A stretch of DNA of 64,000 nucleotides from Sipunculus nudus (Eukaryota > Annelida > Sipuncula > Golfingiida > Sipunculidae): NCBI GenBank assembly GCA_026874595.1, contig CM049315.1:77917401-77981400 (forward strand), given 5' to 3'. Made by a program: the position numbers and the translations under genes. The notes below the pieces were generated by a model. It worked only from the letters and a program-made list of their open reading frames with translations, had not been told where the DNA came from and did not search any database. Position 1 is the stretch's first letter, and each line of letters starts with the position of its first letter. Below, in pieces: positions 11,350 to 24,600 of this stretch.

Positions 11350-12716
11350 GTAAAGAAGATTAAGTCAGGTGTCCCTTCACAGACCAGGACTGTTGATAAT
11401 AAACTTACTAGTACAGAAATTGCAAATCACTTCGGGGAAAAATACAGACACTTATATAATAGCCTTCCAGATAAAGCTGAGAAACTTAATAATATTGTTA
11501 ATCAGGCAATCAAAAACATTTGACCAAAGGATACTCTCAACATTGGTGTATCCGACGTTAGGATGGCTGTAAATCATTTAATAAAACTGGTAAATCCGAT
11601 GGAAGATCTATTCTACAGTCTGACCATATCATTAGTGGAACATGCCGTTTGTATGTATATATATATCAATTTTATTTCATTTTATGATTTTACATGGACA
11701 TGTCCCAGCGGATATGAATACTTACGTAATTATACCTGTACCGAAAGACCCAAGAGGTGACCTAACCTGTAGTGGAAACTACAGGGGTATCTCATTGACA
11801 AGTTGTTTCAGCAAATTACTTGATAGTGTTATTATTCATAAAAATGTTGATAAACTTGGCTCTTCTCCGCTGCAATATGCTTTTAAGAAGGGGCAATCGA
11901 CTAACATGTGGACAGTAGTGCTGAAGGAGGTTATTTCACATTACATATGGAACGGGTCATCAGTTTACAGTTGTTTTGTTGATGCGTCACGCGCTTTTGA
12001 CATAATTAATATCCCCTAGTTGTTTCATTTACTCATGAAACGCAATGTTTCACCTACTGCCATTAGAATACTAGCAGATATCTACCAGAGACCTGTTATT
12101 AAGACAAAATGGAATGATGTTGAATCTGAACAGTTTGGTGCTAAAAATGGTGTACGCCAAGGGGATGTATTATCCCCCCTTCTGTTTAATATTTTTATAT
12201 GGACGAGCTTTTAAAACGTATCACAAATGAGGGATTAGGATGTTATATTGGAAATTATTTTGCTGGTGCTGTTGGCTATGCGGACGATTTTACGCTCTTA
12301 TGTCCGACTCGGACGGGGCTTCAACAGATAGTTAAAGAGTGTGAAACGTTTGCTGAATAATTTGATATGTTATATAACGCAAAGAAAACAAAATGTGTTA
12401 TTTTTAACCGGGTGTTTCCAGCTAGATACAGTAACTTGGAACCTGTCAGATAATAATGACGTCTTCGGTAAAAGAGTCAAATTTATTGCAAGCTTTAACA
12501 CCTTAACGGCGAATTTCGGATGTCTGTCTAGCAAGGTTGAGAACAGGCTATTTCACTCTTATTGTTGTTTCTTTTACGGCTGCCAAACCTGGTTATTAAA
12601 GCATAAATCAATTGATCGATTAAGTACATCATATAATAAGGCTCTGCGTCACCTAAGGCACCTACCATATAACTCGCACAAGAATATTGTACATGGATTA
12701 GTTCTCCGGCTCTGAT
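11350..12716 (+). pseudogene. LINE ORF2 reverse transcriptase and C-terminal remnant
   Basis: Recognisable segments include VIIPVPKDPRG and NYRGISLTS (near 11725-11805), YAFKKGQST, FVDASRAFDII (first catalytic Asp, near 11970-12005), NGVRQGDVLSPLLFNIF (near 12145-12195) and GYADDFTLL (catalytic YADD, near 12275-12300). After this comes a C-terminal YGCQTWLL...ALRHLRHLPYNSH segment. The pieces lie in different frames with several stops. The family copies LINE RNA into DNA at the nicked target; this copy is dead. Confidence 0.88.
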
Positions 12717-13209
12717 AAATATAATCAGCTCACGCTTTATAAATTTATTTCTGAACATGCAGGATGTTGCAAATGACTTTGTAAATTTTCTGACAAAGAG
12801 GGCTCATTATATCTCAAATGGTGTACTTGGAGGCAACTTACGGTATCTGGAAAGTCAGATGCACAACCATGGGATACAACGCGACATTAGAAATATAAAG
12901 AAGATTTTGTAATAGGTACGGACTGAACTTTCATTTTTCTTTCCTTCTTTCTGTATATCTTTCATTTATTTCATATTTCTTTTCATTGCACATAATGTAC
13001 TGTACTTCCTTGTACGAATAAAGATATATACATAAAATTAAGCACTTTAACATATCATACTGCAAGAAAAGAGCTAAGAGGAAACAATTAGAAGATGAAA
13101 CTTTAAAGCAAAGATTAACTAGATGTGGTCGGACAATGGTCCTCAGAGGGCCCCTCATTTCTGGTACTTCTTGGCTAGTGTACATGTGGGCGAAGATCAC
13201 CTAAGAATT

Positions 13210-13900
13210 TGATTTTGAGCAAGTCTGTAATTCAATTGGTCTGGAGCCCTCACAGTCACCAATGATCCCTGTGAAATTAGGAAAGCTGCAGTAGGTTGTT
13301 GTTGTTTTATCGCGCGCAAAAGAAATCAGGGATCAGGCTCAGGCAGCCATATTGGAATTCCGACAAGTCTGTTATTCAATAGGTCTGGAGCCCTCATAGG
13401 TATCAATCATCCTTGTGAATTTGGAAAAGCTGCCGGTAGGTTACCGTCGAGTTGTCACGCGGGAAAGAAAAATAGCGATCGGGCTGTGGCCGCTATATTG
13501 GAATTCCAACGGGTCTGTAATTTAATAGGTCTGGAGCCCTCATAGGTACCAATCATCCCTGTGAATATGGGAGAGCTGCAGTAGGTTGTTGTTGAGTTAT
13601 TGCGCGCAAATAAAATTAGCGATCTGGCTGTGGCGGCCATATTGGAATTCCAACGGGTCTGTAATTTAATAGGTCTGGAGCCCTTATAGGTACCAATCAT
13701 CCTTGTGAATTTGGGAAAGCCGCAGTAGTGTGCTGTTGAGTTATCACGAGGGAAAGATAAAATAAGCGATCGGGCTGTGGCGGCCATATTGGAATTCCGA
13801 CAGGTCTGTAATTTAATAGGTCTAGGGCCCTCATAGGTACCAATAATTCCTGTGAATTTGGGAAAGCTGCATTCGGTTCTCGCTGCGGTATCGCGAAAGA
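13210..13900. repeat. Tandem repeat, ~146-bp unit, about five copies
   Basis: The anchor ATTGGAATTCC recurs at 13351, 13497, 13641 and 13788 (spacings 146, 144 and 147), with a partial first copy near 13216-13330. Each unit also carries TTTAATAGGTCTGGAGCCCT-like and CCTGTGAATTTGGGAAAGC-like segments. Because two spacings are multiples of three, an antisense frame stays open across three units and gives a repeated peptide; this is a by-product of the repeat. Confidence 0.9.
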
Positions 13901-13985
13901 AAGTGTCACTGACGGAAGGACGGAAGGACGGACTGACACGGTGATCACTATAGGGCACCGCTTGTCAAGCGGGGCCCTAATTGAA
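13900..13985. repeat. GGACGGAAGGACGG tract and short inverted repeat ending the 146-bp array
   Basis: ACGGAAGGACGGAAGGACGG is followed by CACTATAGGGCACCGCTTGTCAAGCGGGGCCCTA, in which GGGC-CCGCTTG and CAAGCGG-GGCCC pair imperfectly. Similar GACGGACGG-type tracts occur once per unit in the 4.6-kb array. It probably marks the end of an interspersed element that carries the 146-bp repeats. Confidence 0.6.
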
Positions 13986-13989
13986 TAGT

Positions 13990-14274
13990 AGGAAACTGCT
14001 GGAATCTTGCCAGTTTTTGACAAGCCGCACAGTGAGTATCAATAAATCAAATACAAATATACCGATTAGTTTCGTATGACTTTACTCGTTGGGTCCCTTT
14101 TAAGCGCTTTGTATACATTTGTTAAGGTGGATAAATGTCAGTTAAATTATCAGTAAATATAACGATAAGGGCCCGATATAATTAGCTTAATGTACATTTC
14201 ACTTTCAAATAAATTCCATTTCCGCCTCTTCGACAACTTCTCCGGCAAGGCCAAGACTAAACAACCTCATTCAG

Positions 14275-14328
<54 letters not shown>

Positions 14329-15342
14329 ATGACTTATTTGTGCGCAGTTCTAGAAGTGATATATCCATCATATTAGATTCAAGGCACAATTTTCAAATAT
14401 ACACAATAAAACAGTAGATATAATACATGCTTTAATTAAAATTATTCGGTAAGCATTCTTTATCTTATACATACTTCATTTATAGAATCAATATTATCAC
14501 ACAAAAAAAGATTACCAAGAGAAAATTACTAAACTGTCAAAACCGTGCTACATAATGCAAAATAAGTGATATAACACCTGATTTAGCCTCATCGGAATGT
14601 AGTGTTTGTAGTAATAACTTCCGTATGCCTTGCATGTATATAAGGTATAAAAGATAATGTATTCTATTTGGAATAGATGGCTGGAACAAATGAATTTTTG
14701 AACAAAAAATATGTTTCATTACAATTACTTCTGTGAAGACACGCACTTTATTGTAGCAGTAAAGGATCACCAGGGACCAGAACAAAACTTTCAGTTGTAT
14801 TTTTATAACAAAAATTAATTTTAATCCCTTTCAGTTCAGTGATATGTATCAGGGAACAGCTATTTATGATCATACTCGGTGTATAATTCTTTAGTGATGT
14901 CAATTTACTAACCAATGGTTATAGAAGTAATTATATGATACAAAGAGGTTTATACGTAAATTAAAGAAATTTAAAAAAAAAAAATCACAAAACTTCAGAT
15001 TTACTTCATATGAATATGGAGAGTGAACATAATCTGGTAAAGTTGCTTGTAAAGCCTTGTAACTATATGTATCAACTACTGCATTGTGTCTTGGTTATTA
15101 ATACACGCAAGAATCATAATTCCAACTTATTCTTTAATCAATGTTGTTTGACATTTCCGTTTCGTCTTTTCTCTCTCGCATCTGGTTTACTTTCCATCTG
15201 TAACATTGTGTACATTAATGTTACTTTATAATATAAAAACAGTTCGGTATATGTGTAGATATGTATATGTGTTCATAAAAAAATAGATGTTTTCCCAAAA
15301 GCGGGTCAGTATTGTCTACTTAGTTTCGAATGTCAAGACTTC
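13990..15342. other. Intergenic AT-rich stretch
   Basis: This contains a TA microsatellite at 14277-14322 and otherwise nothing recognised. It lies beyond the likely 3' end of the VWDE-like gene. A short extra 3' exon of that gene cannot be excluded here. Confidence 0.55.
14277..14322. repeat. TA dinucleotide microsatellite
   Basis: About 23 uninterrupted TA units. An open frame running through it (poly Tyr-Ile) is an artefact. Confidence 0.95.
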
Positions 15343-15348
15343 TTTATT
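15343..15348 (-). promoter_or_regulatory. Candidate polyadenylation signal of the VWDE-like gene
   Basis: TTTATT on the + strand is AATAAA on the - strand, 214 bases past the in-frame TAA of the last recognised exon. It is a plausible 3' end if that exon is terminal. Confidence 0.4.
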
Positions 15349-15561
15349 CACCGTATTTGCTTCAGCAGCAATATATGGAATGCTATATAGTTAAGACATG
15401 CTTTGCCAAATAACATACCTCAGCAAAAAAAAAATAGTGCCATACAGTTTCTATGACTAAATAATTCTGACCTGCTGTTTAAACATAGAAATAATATTAA
15501 GGAAAAAAATTAAATAATGTATGTTTAAATTTGTCAAATAAGAGTCTCCAGTGCAAGTAGC

Positions 15562-15698
15562 TTACCGTTTCCTGTAAAACATTAATCCTGCAATTGCCGC
15601 GACCACAGTGAGAACCACCAGTACCGTCGGGGTAACCACCACTGCCAAGGAGAACTGGGCCTCTGCTTGCCGGTTTGTCTGACCCGAAAGACATATTT
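15562..15698 (-). other. Exon 22: transmembrane segment with stop codon inside a strong donor
   Basis: After EICLSGQTNRQAEAQF the frame runs through about 25 hydrophobic residues (LAVVVTPTVLVVLTVVAAIA...) to FYRKR and TAA. The same bases read CG|GTAAGC, a near-consensus splice donor that contains the stop. Reading through gives a very short cytoplasmic tail; splicing would replace it with an unseen exon. Confidence 0.8.
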
Positions 15699-18600
15699 CT
15701 GTAATAGGAGGTGTATTTCTTTAATTATCCCGTGCCAGGGACATTGAATTCTATTATTTTTACGTTTAAAATATATTTTTGTTGGAATAATCTGACGAAA
15801 CTGATGTCGGGTATTACAACCACAGGCTAATGTTGTCGTATATAGGATGCGCCAAGTTAGAACACCAACTTTTTTATCCTTAAAGTAGAATCTTTCACCA
15901 CGAAACAGACACATGGGACGTTTAAGAAGGTTATGTTTCATGTATAAACATCACTATTCATTACTATTTTTACCTACGAGAACAGAACCGATTGTTTCAC
16001 CTAAAAATTGGTAGTTTAATGTGCGCTTTATGTGATTAAATCACCTCTTATTGTCCATGCATTCTGGTTAACTGACGGGTCACACGTTTTGCAGGACCGG
16101 TCGGGAAGGGAGACTGAATGTCCCGATTCATAGCAGTTGTTATCAATGTAACAGTATCCCATCTGAATTTAAAAACAGGAATTCAGCAAAGAGTTACGAT
16201 GACATATTCCTGATTGCAACTAGGATGTACCAGTTTTATATGTTAAATATTTTTGTCATTTTGTTCATTTTGGCACAAATTTGTTGGTCCTACCTTTACT
16301 GACCAGCCTGTTGTTTTATGTTCTGGTTCACAAGCTTGACATTCAGCCTTAGGATTTACGTAACCGCCTTGATGGCAATCATTTTCGATGGAACAGGAAG
16401 GCTCAGCCTAAAACATGAACGATGTTGTATAAGTATTAGGAAATATATAAGCTTACTCTTTTATGATTTCAGGAAAACGCGCCACCAAAAATGCTGTTAA
16501 CATCTAAATCCGTTTGAATACTATTTTCAAAAGAAATAATTATATCATTATCATTTAGCTTATTTTGATAACATAAATGTGATTTTAAATACAATATGAA
16601 ACACTTTTTGACTATTTATACATTCATACCGGTCTAGTCCATTCTTTTGCATTTGATTCTGGATTACAGATGGCGCATGCGTCACCATTCAGAACTTCCT
16701 TTGCAATGTAGCACATTCCGGATATCCAGCAGGCGTTTGCCTATAAACGTGTTACATTTATATTTATGTTCTGGTCCCGTATGAAGCTTTGTTGCTTCTA
16801 AGTTTATGCAAACATCAAAGGAAAAGTCCAGAAATGGACGATAAAGTGAAACTTAAACGAATGAGGAAATAACAAACCTCTGTAGCTGCAGGCGACATCG
16901 AAGTTAAAATTGGTTACACACTAATTTTGTCAAGTTGTCACAAAAGAATACCTCTTAAACCAATGTAAAAAATGTTGCCAAGCACAATGAAATTATTACA
17001 TTCACGTACACTCTTTCTGGCATCCATGCCCCCATATTACTATGATAAATTCATTTTCTTTTAGTAAATAAATTTAAGGTGCTAATCACTTTTGAAATAT
17101 ATGTAACACTTAACCTGTGAAAAAAGACTGGTATTATTTTATTTTCCTGGCCTGGCTCTCAATTTTCTAATATCCTGTCGACTGACCCCATATATAAATT
17201 TTTCCAATATGAACGGCCTGTATATGTTAACTTGTTATAAATCTCTCTGTGCATACCGAAGAAAATACCAAACTGAATCAATAACTAAAAGGTAGTTGTT
17301 CCCTAAAAGCGTATCATTTGTTTACCTTCACTGTACATGTTTTGGACGTCGTGTCACAGGCCAGACATTTGCCATCAAAAGCCATGACGACTGACGGACC
17401 ACTGAATTGTCCTCCGTTGTTGGACAGAGACACTTCGTAAACGAGGGACAGAGGGTTTTCTGAGTTACAAAGACGCATAGTTCCAGAAGCGTTGGTTTCA
17501 AACAGCGGACACATGACTTGATCTTGGGTCAGAAACTCCCCTCTCAATAAGGCCGGGCTACGTGTACCTTCAACCGTACCGTTTGCCATCAACTGTATCA
17601 GTAAGTCAGTTAAAATATAATAAACAACATCATCAGCAGCTGTATGTGAACTTGATGAGATCCAATGGCGCAAACTGATATTGTTGGATAAATTTAGATT
17701 TTGTACTATTTGCTATATAAGGTTATTTTTTTTCTGTCAAGGTTTTAAATGAGCTTACTTGTGAGTATTGAATCTTGCAGGTCAGTTTATCATTGTCAAT
17801 GAAGTTGTCGCCCTTTATTGGTGTGGACCGACATGGTCGTTCCCGTAGATTACACCGTCCTTTGTAGGGGATTTGTCTTATAGTTGGTGGTCTGTTTAAA
17901 TTAATGGAGCAATCCATAGACCCGTAGCCAGCATGGCAGTTACAGTTTCCTGAAACACCCATAAAAAGAAACAGTTTAACTCAACAATGAATAGTATTTA
18001 TTTTAAATGATCAAGCACGAAACGGAACTGACATAACTCCAAACTTTTGATAGTATTTACACTATGATTTATATTTTTTTAATTAATACCATTTACACAG
18101 TCGCCGTGACCATTACAGTCTGAAGGACACAGTAAATCTGTAAATTCTGCTGGGGGTTTAGGGTTACTCTGTGGCCCAACCCAACGTGTTGTGTTTCTTT
18201 GGATTTCATTCTAACATTCTGCTCTCATTAATGCGATGGAATCATTAACAAAATATGTAGTCCCGGTGAGCTACAAATAACAGGGCATTCATGGTGATTG
18301 TTACATATGTGATTATGAAACTTCTGCGTGAGATTTACTAAATTGTATTTATCTGTTTTTAGTAATTGGACACATGATGTTTCAAAATTTATCGCTTTCC
18401 ATTTATAAATAAAACGGATATCGTTATTTCTCGTATTTACTTATCCAGCAAACAGCAAATTTGCTTACCAATATATCATTCATACAATCTGTTATAATCG
18501 AATCATAATCTTTATTTTCGAGAGTCTGGCACTGAAGTCCGGCCCTGGTATTAAAGATTCTTTCCCGACATAATGTCTCCGCCGATTGACTGGTCCATCC

Positions 18601-21600
18601 GGCGGGCCACACTGGATCCTTAAACATTGAATGATAAATTGTACAAGTGAATAAAGACGTTAATGCAAGAAAGTGCTAAACCCTGGTACGCAGAGTATGT
18701 TGACTGAGTATAAAACGTATTTAACACGTTGATAAATTTGGTTTCTACTGCCAGTTCCATAACGGGGATGAAACTGAAGCTATCATTGGACAAATGTTGC
18801 CGAGGATGCTGTCCCTTCGGTTCCAGTTATTTATTTTTTTTTTTTTGCACAAGTGGGTGATTTTGGGCATTGCGAAAATAAGCGCATTACGTTTGCTTAA
18901 TTGCATGTGTGTCGTTTTTTTTTTGTTGCGTGACTTTTATTTTGTTCTAATTCGCATTTCTCAGTGTGATAATTTTCCAAGTGATTGAGAAAGTGGTTTA
19001 GGCTCCAAATGTATTTAGAAATTTCGTTTTTTTTGTCATAGTGTTCATTGCAGAATGACATTTAGTGATTTTTACATCTGGTTTTGAAATTTTCGCTTGC
19101 TAGTCCAGTGTAGCTAAATAATTCCGATGGGGCCTTTTTCTCCCTGCATTTACAATTGGTTCGTGAGAGGCTTGGTAATTTTTGCCACGATCCTTTTTTA
19201 TGTGATGTTATTATTTGCATAATATTTTTCATACAACTGTCGCTTATCTTGATCATTTTTTTTATTGAATAGTTTGTGAAATTTTGTAGGTGCTCTTTGA
19301 TCATGAGCTGTGAACTAGTAGAACACTTTAAAGAGCAAGAAATGGCTGTGTTTTTTTTTCAATGTATTTTTAGGTTGTAGGGGGTAACTCACTCGGACTT
19401 CCACATCATTAAAGGTAAACTGTGTCCGACGCATTGTGGGGTAGTCTGATCCGCCTGCACTAAATAAGCTTAAACTAGTAATTCCATTTCTTTTCATGCA
19501 ATTGTTTCTCTCACGAGCGGTGACGTCGAATCCCCAAGGTATGCCCTTTTCTGTCTGAAATATGACATTCATATTTGAGAACTTTTACGCTCGGCTTTGA
19601 TAGAACACGGGGGTGAAACCTTCTAGACTTTAGATGCCTACTGATCGCATTAATAATTTATACGGACATCGATGCAAAGCATAATGGTATCGAATACCAC
19701 CTATTTCATTTTAGGATATAATCGAATCATTCTCACCGACTTTTCAGTACAGTTAAGCTGCGAAGTAAAATCATCCGAATATTTCGGACCACAGTCGCAA
19801 TGCAATTCATATGAGCCTCCACTGGACGTGGCAAGGCCGTTCCATAGACTTTCCTTAGCACCTTCCGGAATTCTTAAAGTTTATGAGGTAGTCAGATGTT
19901 GTGCTACATTATATTTCCGAGTCAATTCCAAGTAAACATGTTTATATTATATAATAAATCTGAGCTGGACTTTGTGCGATATTGTATAAATATATCATGA
20001 ATTTCTCTGATGGATAGATAGTGAAATAAACATTTACTTCCAACATAATGTATATAATATTTTAACTATTTATATTTATATAATTATAATTTATAAATTG
20101 AACAGTAAATCAGTATACTGCCAAAATCTTGCAAACGGCGTTGTTGCTTCCCAAGAAGATGCACAATGCGATGACTCAATCCTATCCTGCCCTTGCCACC
20201 TGAAATCGTCGTGAGTATCTTCGTTGTACAAACCACAGAGGCCTTCCGTATTGTTGTAGTCTGGATGCGATGAATCTACTAGCACGGTCCTGATCCTACT
20301 CTCCCCAATATCAAAGATTTCAACCATGGTTCCATTTGGAAGAATTGCCTAACATATCCCAGGGAATAGGTGGAAAATCAAAGATCAAGATTGCGCAAAT
20401 GTATGAGTAAATGTAGATGTATAACAGAATGTATATTTGTTGTTTAATATGATGAATTTATTAATTTGCTTCATGATAACTTTTCTCACCATGTATTCAT
20501 GTTGTGAACGTTGCCTTTTATCCAAAGAGCCATCAATGCAACTAAAAAATCCAAGCCTTGGATCCTGGTTATTCTGTTGACAGCAGTCTACCATAAATAC
20601 GTCTCGTCCTGACTGTATGGAAACTGCACAGATACATGTCGGTGTTATGAAACCCCGGCAAGGAGTAAAGAAAACGTGAACCTAAAGGACAAAAAATTAG
20701 ATTTGCTTATACAGAAAGCCATTATTGAAATGGTGAAGTGGAGTAGTATTATGTCTGCTCAATGAAAACTAATGCCCTATTAATCGTGCAAGGGCCCGTT
20801 TGTATCAGTTTCTTAAGTATACTTTCCTTATCAATTTAATCTTAAATACCAACAAAATAAATCATATAAATAGACAATACATACCCGAAGTGGCCTTGTC
20901 TTATGTCTATACAAGACGAACTCTCCCTCTAGATTGTTCAGATAATCACTTAAAAGATAATAATTTTCATATATTAAAGCAAATCATGCAATGAAGACAG
21001 AATAAATTATTGAAGAGAACAGTACATTATTAAATTATTAATGAAGCATATATCCTGTATCCCTGTTTGTCTGATCACTAACCATCCATCAAATGTGTGG
21101 ATCCTTGGGTCGTTTGTCGCCACACAAGTAGATGAGGACAAGGGTGTGCGCCGATCGGTGTCATGTACGTGAACCTGGTTACATAAACAATATATTTATG
21201 ATAATCAATCAAGGCCCTATACAGCAAGTGCCTTTCGATAATTAGTCAAATATATTTTATTTGAATTATTATGCAATTTTAATTTGAAAAGTTATCATTT
21301 GTCCGGTCTTTACGCACAAATTTCATTTCATGAATTACACCTACCGTTACCTCCGGTAGTCTATAGTTTTCCCATATTCTATGTTCAAAGACACCGGTTG
21401 TGCGCATGCGTATATGCATTTGTCTGATACGGTTACGCGCTACAGTTTCGTCTGTTGGGGCGGTTACTTTTAGAGTTGCAGTCCTGTTTTTCCATACCTC
21501 AATCCAATTTTCATTCCCATGAATTGCTTCAGATGTAAGACATCGTATGTTTAAAGAGAGGGAGGAATAATAATGGATTTGGAACAGATGACAGGTAGAA

Positions 21601-24600
21601 GGAAGAGAGAAACATTTGAGAGTGATGACATGTATGACACAATTTTAGACATGTTTTAGGCACATTGTACATTTGACTAAATGGTATAATGTTGATTATC
21701 CCTTTATATAGTAGAGATACCGAAGGTGTTTTATTGTTTTAAGAAAGGGATGTTATGTACGGCTTGAACTGCATAGGTTTTAACAGTTACAAATGCTGGT
21801 ACAATTATAAAAGATGGCTTTGAGTGGCCTGACACCATCATCGTGCAAATGAAATAATCGTGTAATTGTCTGCAGACTGCAGAGCTCCATATGCTGATTA
21901 TACATAAAAATTACATTTTTAATTAAGAAACTCATAGTGCGTGTTTGATCAGTATTTCTTCTTGATATAATAGAGCATATGGTATGTCTGTGCAAATAGA
22001 CTATTTGACCTGTATAAAACGTATCCCTTGGAATGATAAATTTAATTGTCGGAATTTTGAAGACATCAATAGACATCTATATATAGACACTTCTTGTAAG
22101 GGGGAAATATCGTAAAGACATGTCCGTACTTAATGATTTTGCATTATGAACTGTTATAATCTGGTATTACACGGAGAAAACCAGATATGTAATACAAGGA
22201 ATCATGCAGCATCGTTTGTTCTATATACTGCAGAAATATCAATTTCTTGAACGCCTGTGTTTCGCTAATGAAGTAACTATCTATTTATCTATGTCTTTCT
22301 TTTTATCTATCACGTATAAAATTTATATCTACAGAATGAATGCATAGCTTAAACGATAAAATGTCTACATTTCATGGGGAAACCATTTGATTAGAACATT
22401 CCATGGCTTCTATAGAATCTATGAATTATATGGTCCAAATCATTAAATGTGTACCTTCTACTGCCATGGTCTTGGAATGTGTCAAGATCTACTGAATGTA
22501 GCCAGATATCAATACTTCTGTAAAGAAAAATGGTTAAATAGCATATTAAATGTGATCATAGAATGTATCTTGATTACCTGTAAGGGCCACGCCACACTGC
22601 TGCTGAGTGCCAGGTTTAGAGGTTTGCTTCAGTAAAGTCCTTTTCCTCTTTAATGGACAGAGGTTGTCGTCCACAATTGGAATAATTACCTCAAGCCTCA
22701 GTATAGTATTCGGAAACAGAGATAGTATTGGTATGGTCGGACGCAAGAGAATATCTTCTGTTTGGCCCTTTGTCACCCGTATCGTTGGTGTTAAAATCTT
22801 TAATAAGAAATTATATCTATGTTATTTGTAATCATATTCCCAAAGAGAAAGATATCAGAGGGGATGAAGTAGAAAGAACAAATCTTAATATCAATATAAT
22901 TTAAACTAGAAAACTCTCATAAAGGCCGTTCATCCGTCACGACCTGTTTCCGCAACAAGGTCTGCGTAAACATAATATCCTGAGACTACACTTTAATTCT
23001 CTGAACTTCGTTGAAAACATTAATTGCTATCGACTATTAACATAAATGAACACCAACCAGAACTTTTAAAAAGTTTGTGTTCTTAAATACTAATGAAAGT
23101 GTGCTTTCATTGACTCAAATAACTCAAGATTTTTCTTTGTGTCTGTCGTTTATCAATGATAGATGATGAATTTTAAATACCGACTGCGTTTGATGCATGT
23201 GACGTTACTGGGAAATGGGATGTTCTGAGGCCGTAAATCTCCTAGCCCCTCCAAAGTTGTGAATTTAAGGAAAATGTTATAGCTAGGACACCGAGAGAAG
23301 AGCCATGTTATCCACCTACAAGGGCTATCGTTGACCAACGGCACGACGCAGGTTACTAATTTTAAAAAGACCTATATTGTGTTTAATATTATTGGGAGTT
23401 TAGGTAAAAGAACAAGGATACAGTGCTTTAATATTTTTGGCGATTCAGTTTAATATGGACATTTTATACAGCAGACAAGAAAAACGGCGAAATTGGACGA
23501 TTCGGGACCCAGAATCCTCATACTTAATCCACCGAGCCATTCAATGTGTTCTTTCGCCAATGGACTATAGTTCCACACAATGTCATCGTTATCCATCAAA
23601 ACAAGATATCATCCGAGCACTCACAAACATAGACACACAAAAACGCCCCATTCTGAGCCCACCGCCTGTTAAACTCGAATAACTTGAGAAATTAAAGTGA
23701 AAAGCTCAAGGTCATCCGGACAGAAGCCAAGCAAACCACCAGGATTGCCTTACCAAAAAAGTCGGAAAGTAACTTGGCAAAATTAAAAGATGATCAATAT
23801 GAAATCCTTGTCACTGTTCCAAGTTTCTATGCTCGGGCGTAACCATGACAAACATCCCACGTTTGATACTATTTAGTTCATGAACGTTAAAGGCACGCAC
23901 CTTTCCTGTCTAGAGGATTACTTAAAATGTTGCTTTCTGTAATGTAAACGATTAGGGGCGATTGGACCATACAGTAAGAAAAAAAAATTAGGGGGGGGGG
24001 GGGTAAATGGGTGAATTTAGATGGAATTTTTTTCATTCTACCGACAATGGCCTATCTTTCTCAAAATTTCATAGTAATGCACCCAGAACGTTTGCGGTTA
24101 TGGCTCGGACACACACAGGACCGATCAATCTAATCCCTGCGAATAATGCTGGCGAAAGTAATCAAATTCTCAACAAAAAATATTTTGACCTTTTATGAGG
24201 CTCTTAATCTTTGGCAATTTTTAAATTAAAGTTTCAGCAAAGATCAAATATACTAACCTCAAATCCTGCAAAAAACTGACTGCTTAGTCTCCAGGGACTT
24301 GGTACAGAGAAATCCAAACCCTTTGCCCTCACCGAACATTGAAACTGCAATGTTAAGTACTTGTTTAGCGCAAAAAGAATACCCGATGATCATAGGGGAA
24401 CTGCATTAACAACGGGCAAGGACAATAAATGCCAAGTAGATTAATAAAGATAGGATACCTTTAAATTTCAGCGATAGGTTCATGAAGCCACATACCCCTA
24501 TTAATAACAACATTGATCTAAGAAAGACTTTCCGTAGAGTAATAATAATCTCAGTTTCACTCTATATGTAGTTAAGATTAAAGCTTTATGGAACTCGCCA

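Larger units (their letters stand above)
8941..13035 (+). mobile_element. Decayed near full-length non-LTR retrotransposon (LINE)
   Basis: In order this contains an ORF1-like region, an apurinic-type endonuclease region, a reverse transcriptase with a YADD core, a C-terminal segment, and a short 3' tail with AATAAA at 13017-13022. The reading frame changes repeatedly and is cut by stops, so the element is not autonomous. The order and motifs fit two-ORF elements of the jockey/CR1-like class; the precise clade was not determined. Its 5' end is uncertain and it lacks a clear poly(A) tail. Confidence 0.85.

Noticed and set aside
8941-13035. LINE as an active element
   Set aside because: Several stops and frame changes break ORF1, the endonuclease and the reverse transcriptase.
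13455-14023. Antisense 167- and 108-codon frames as a repeat protein
   Set aside because: Created by tandem units whose spacing happens to be a multiple of three; another spacing of 146 breaks the frame, and codon pattern and flanks look like a mobile element.
15497-15941. Antisense frames of 65 and 119 codons over the last VWDE-like exon
   Set aside because: These are other frames of the same strand. The frame joined in phase from exon 21 gives a transmembrane segment instead.
23437-23682. 81-codon + strand frame in a VWDE-like intron
   Set aside because: No recognisable motif, signal, splice partner or promoter.
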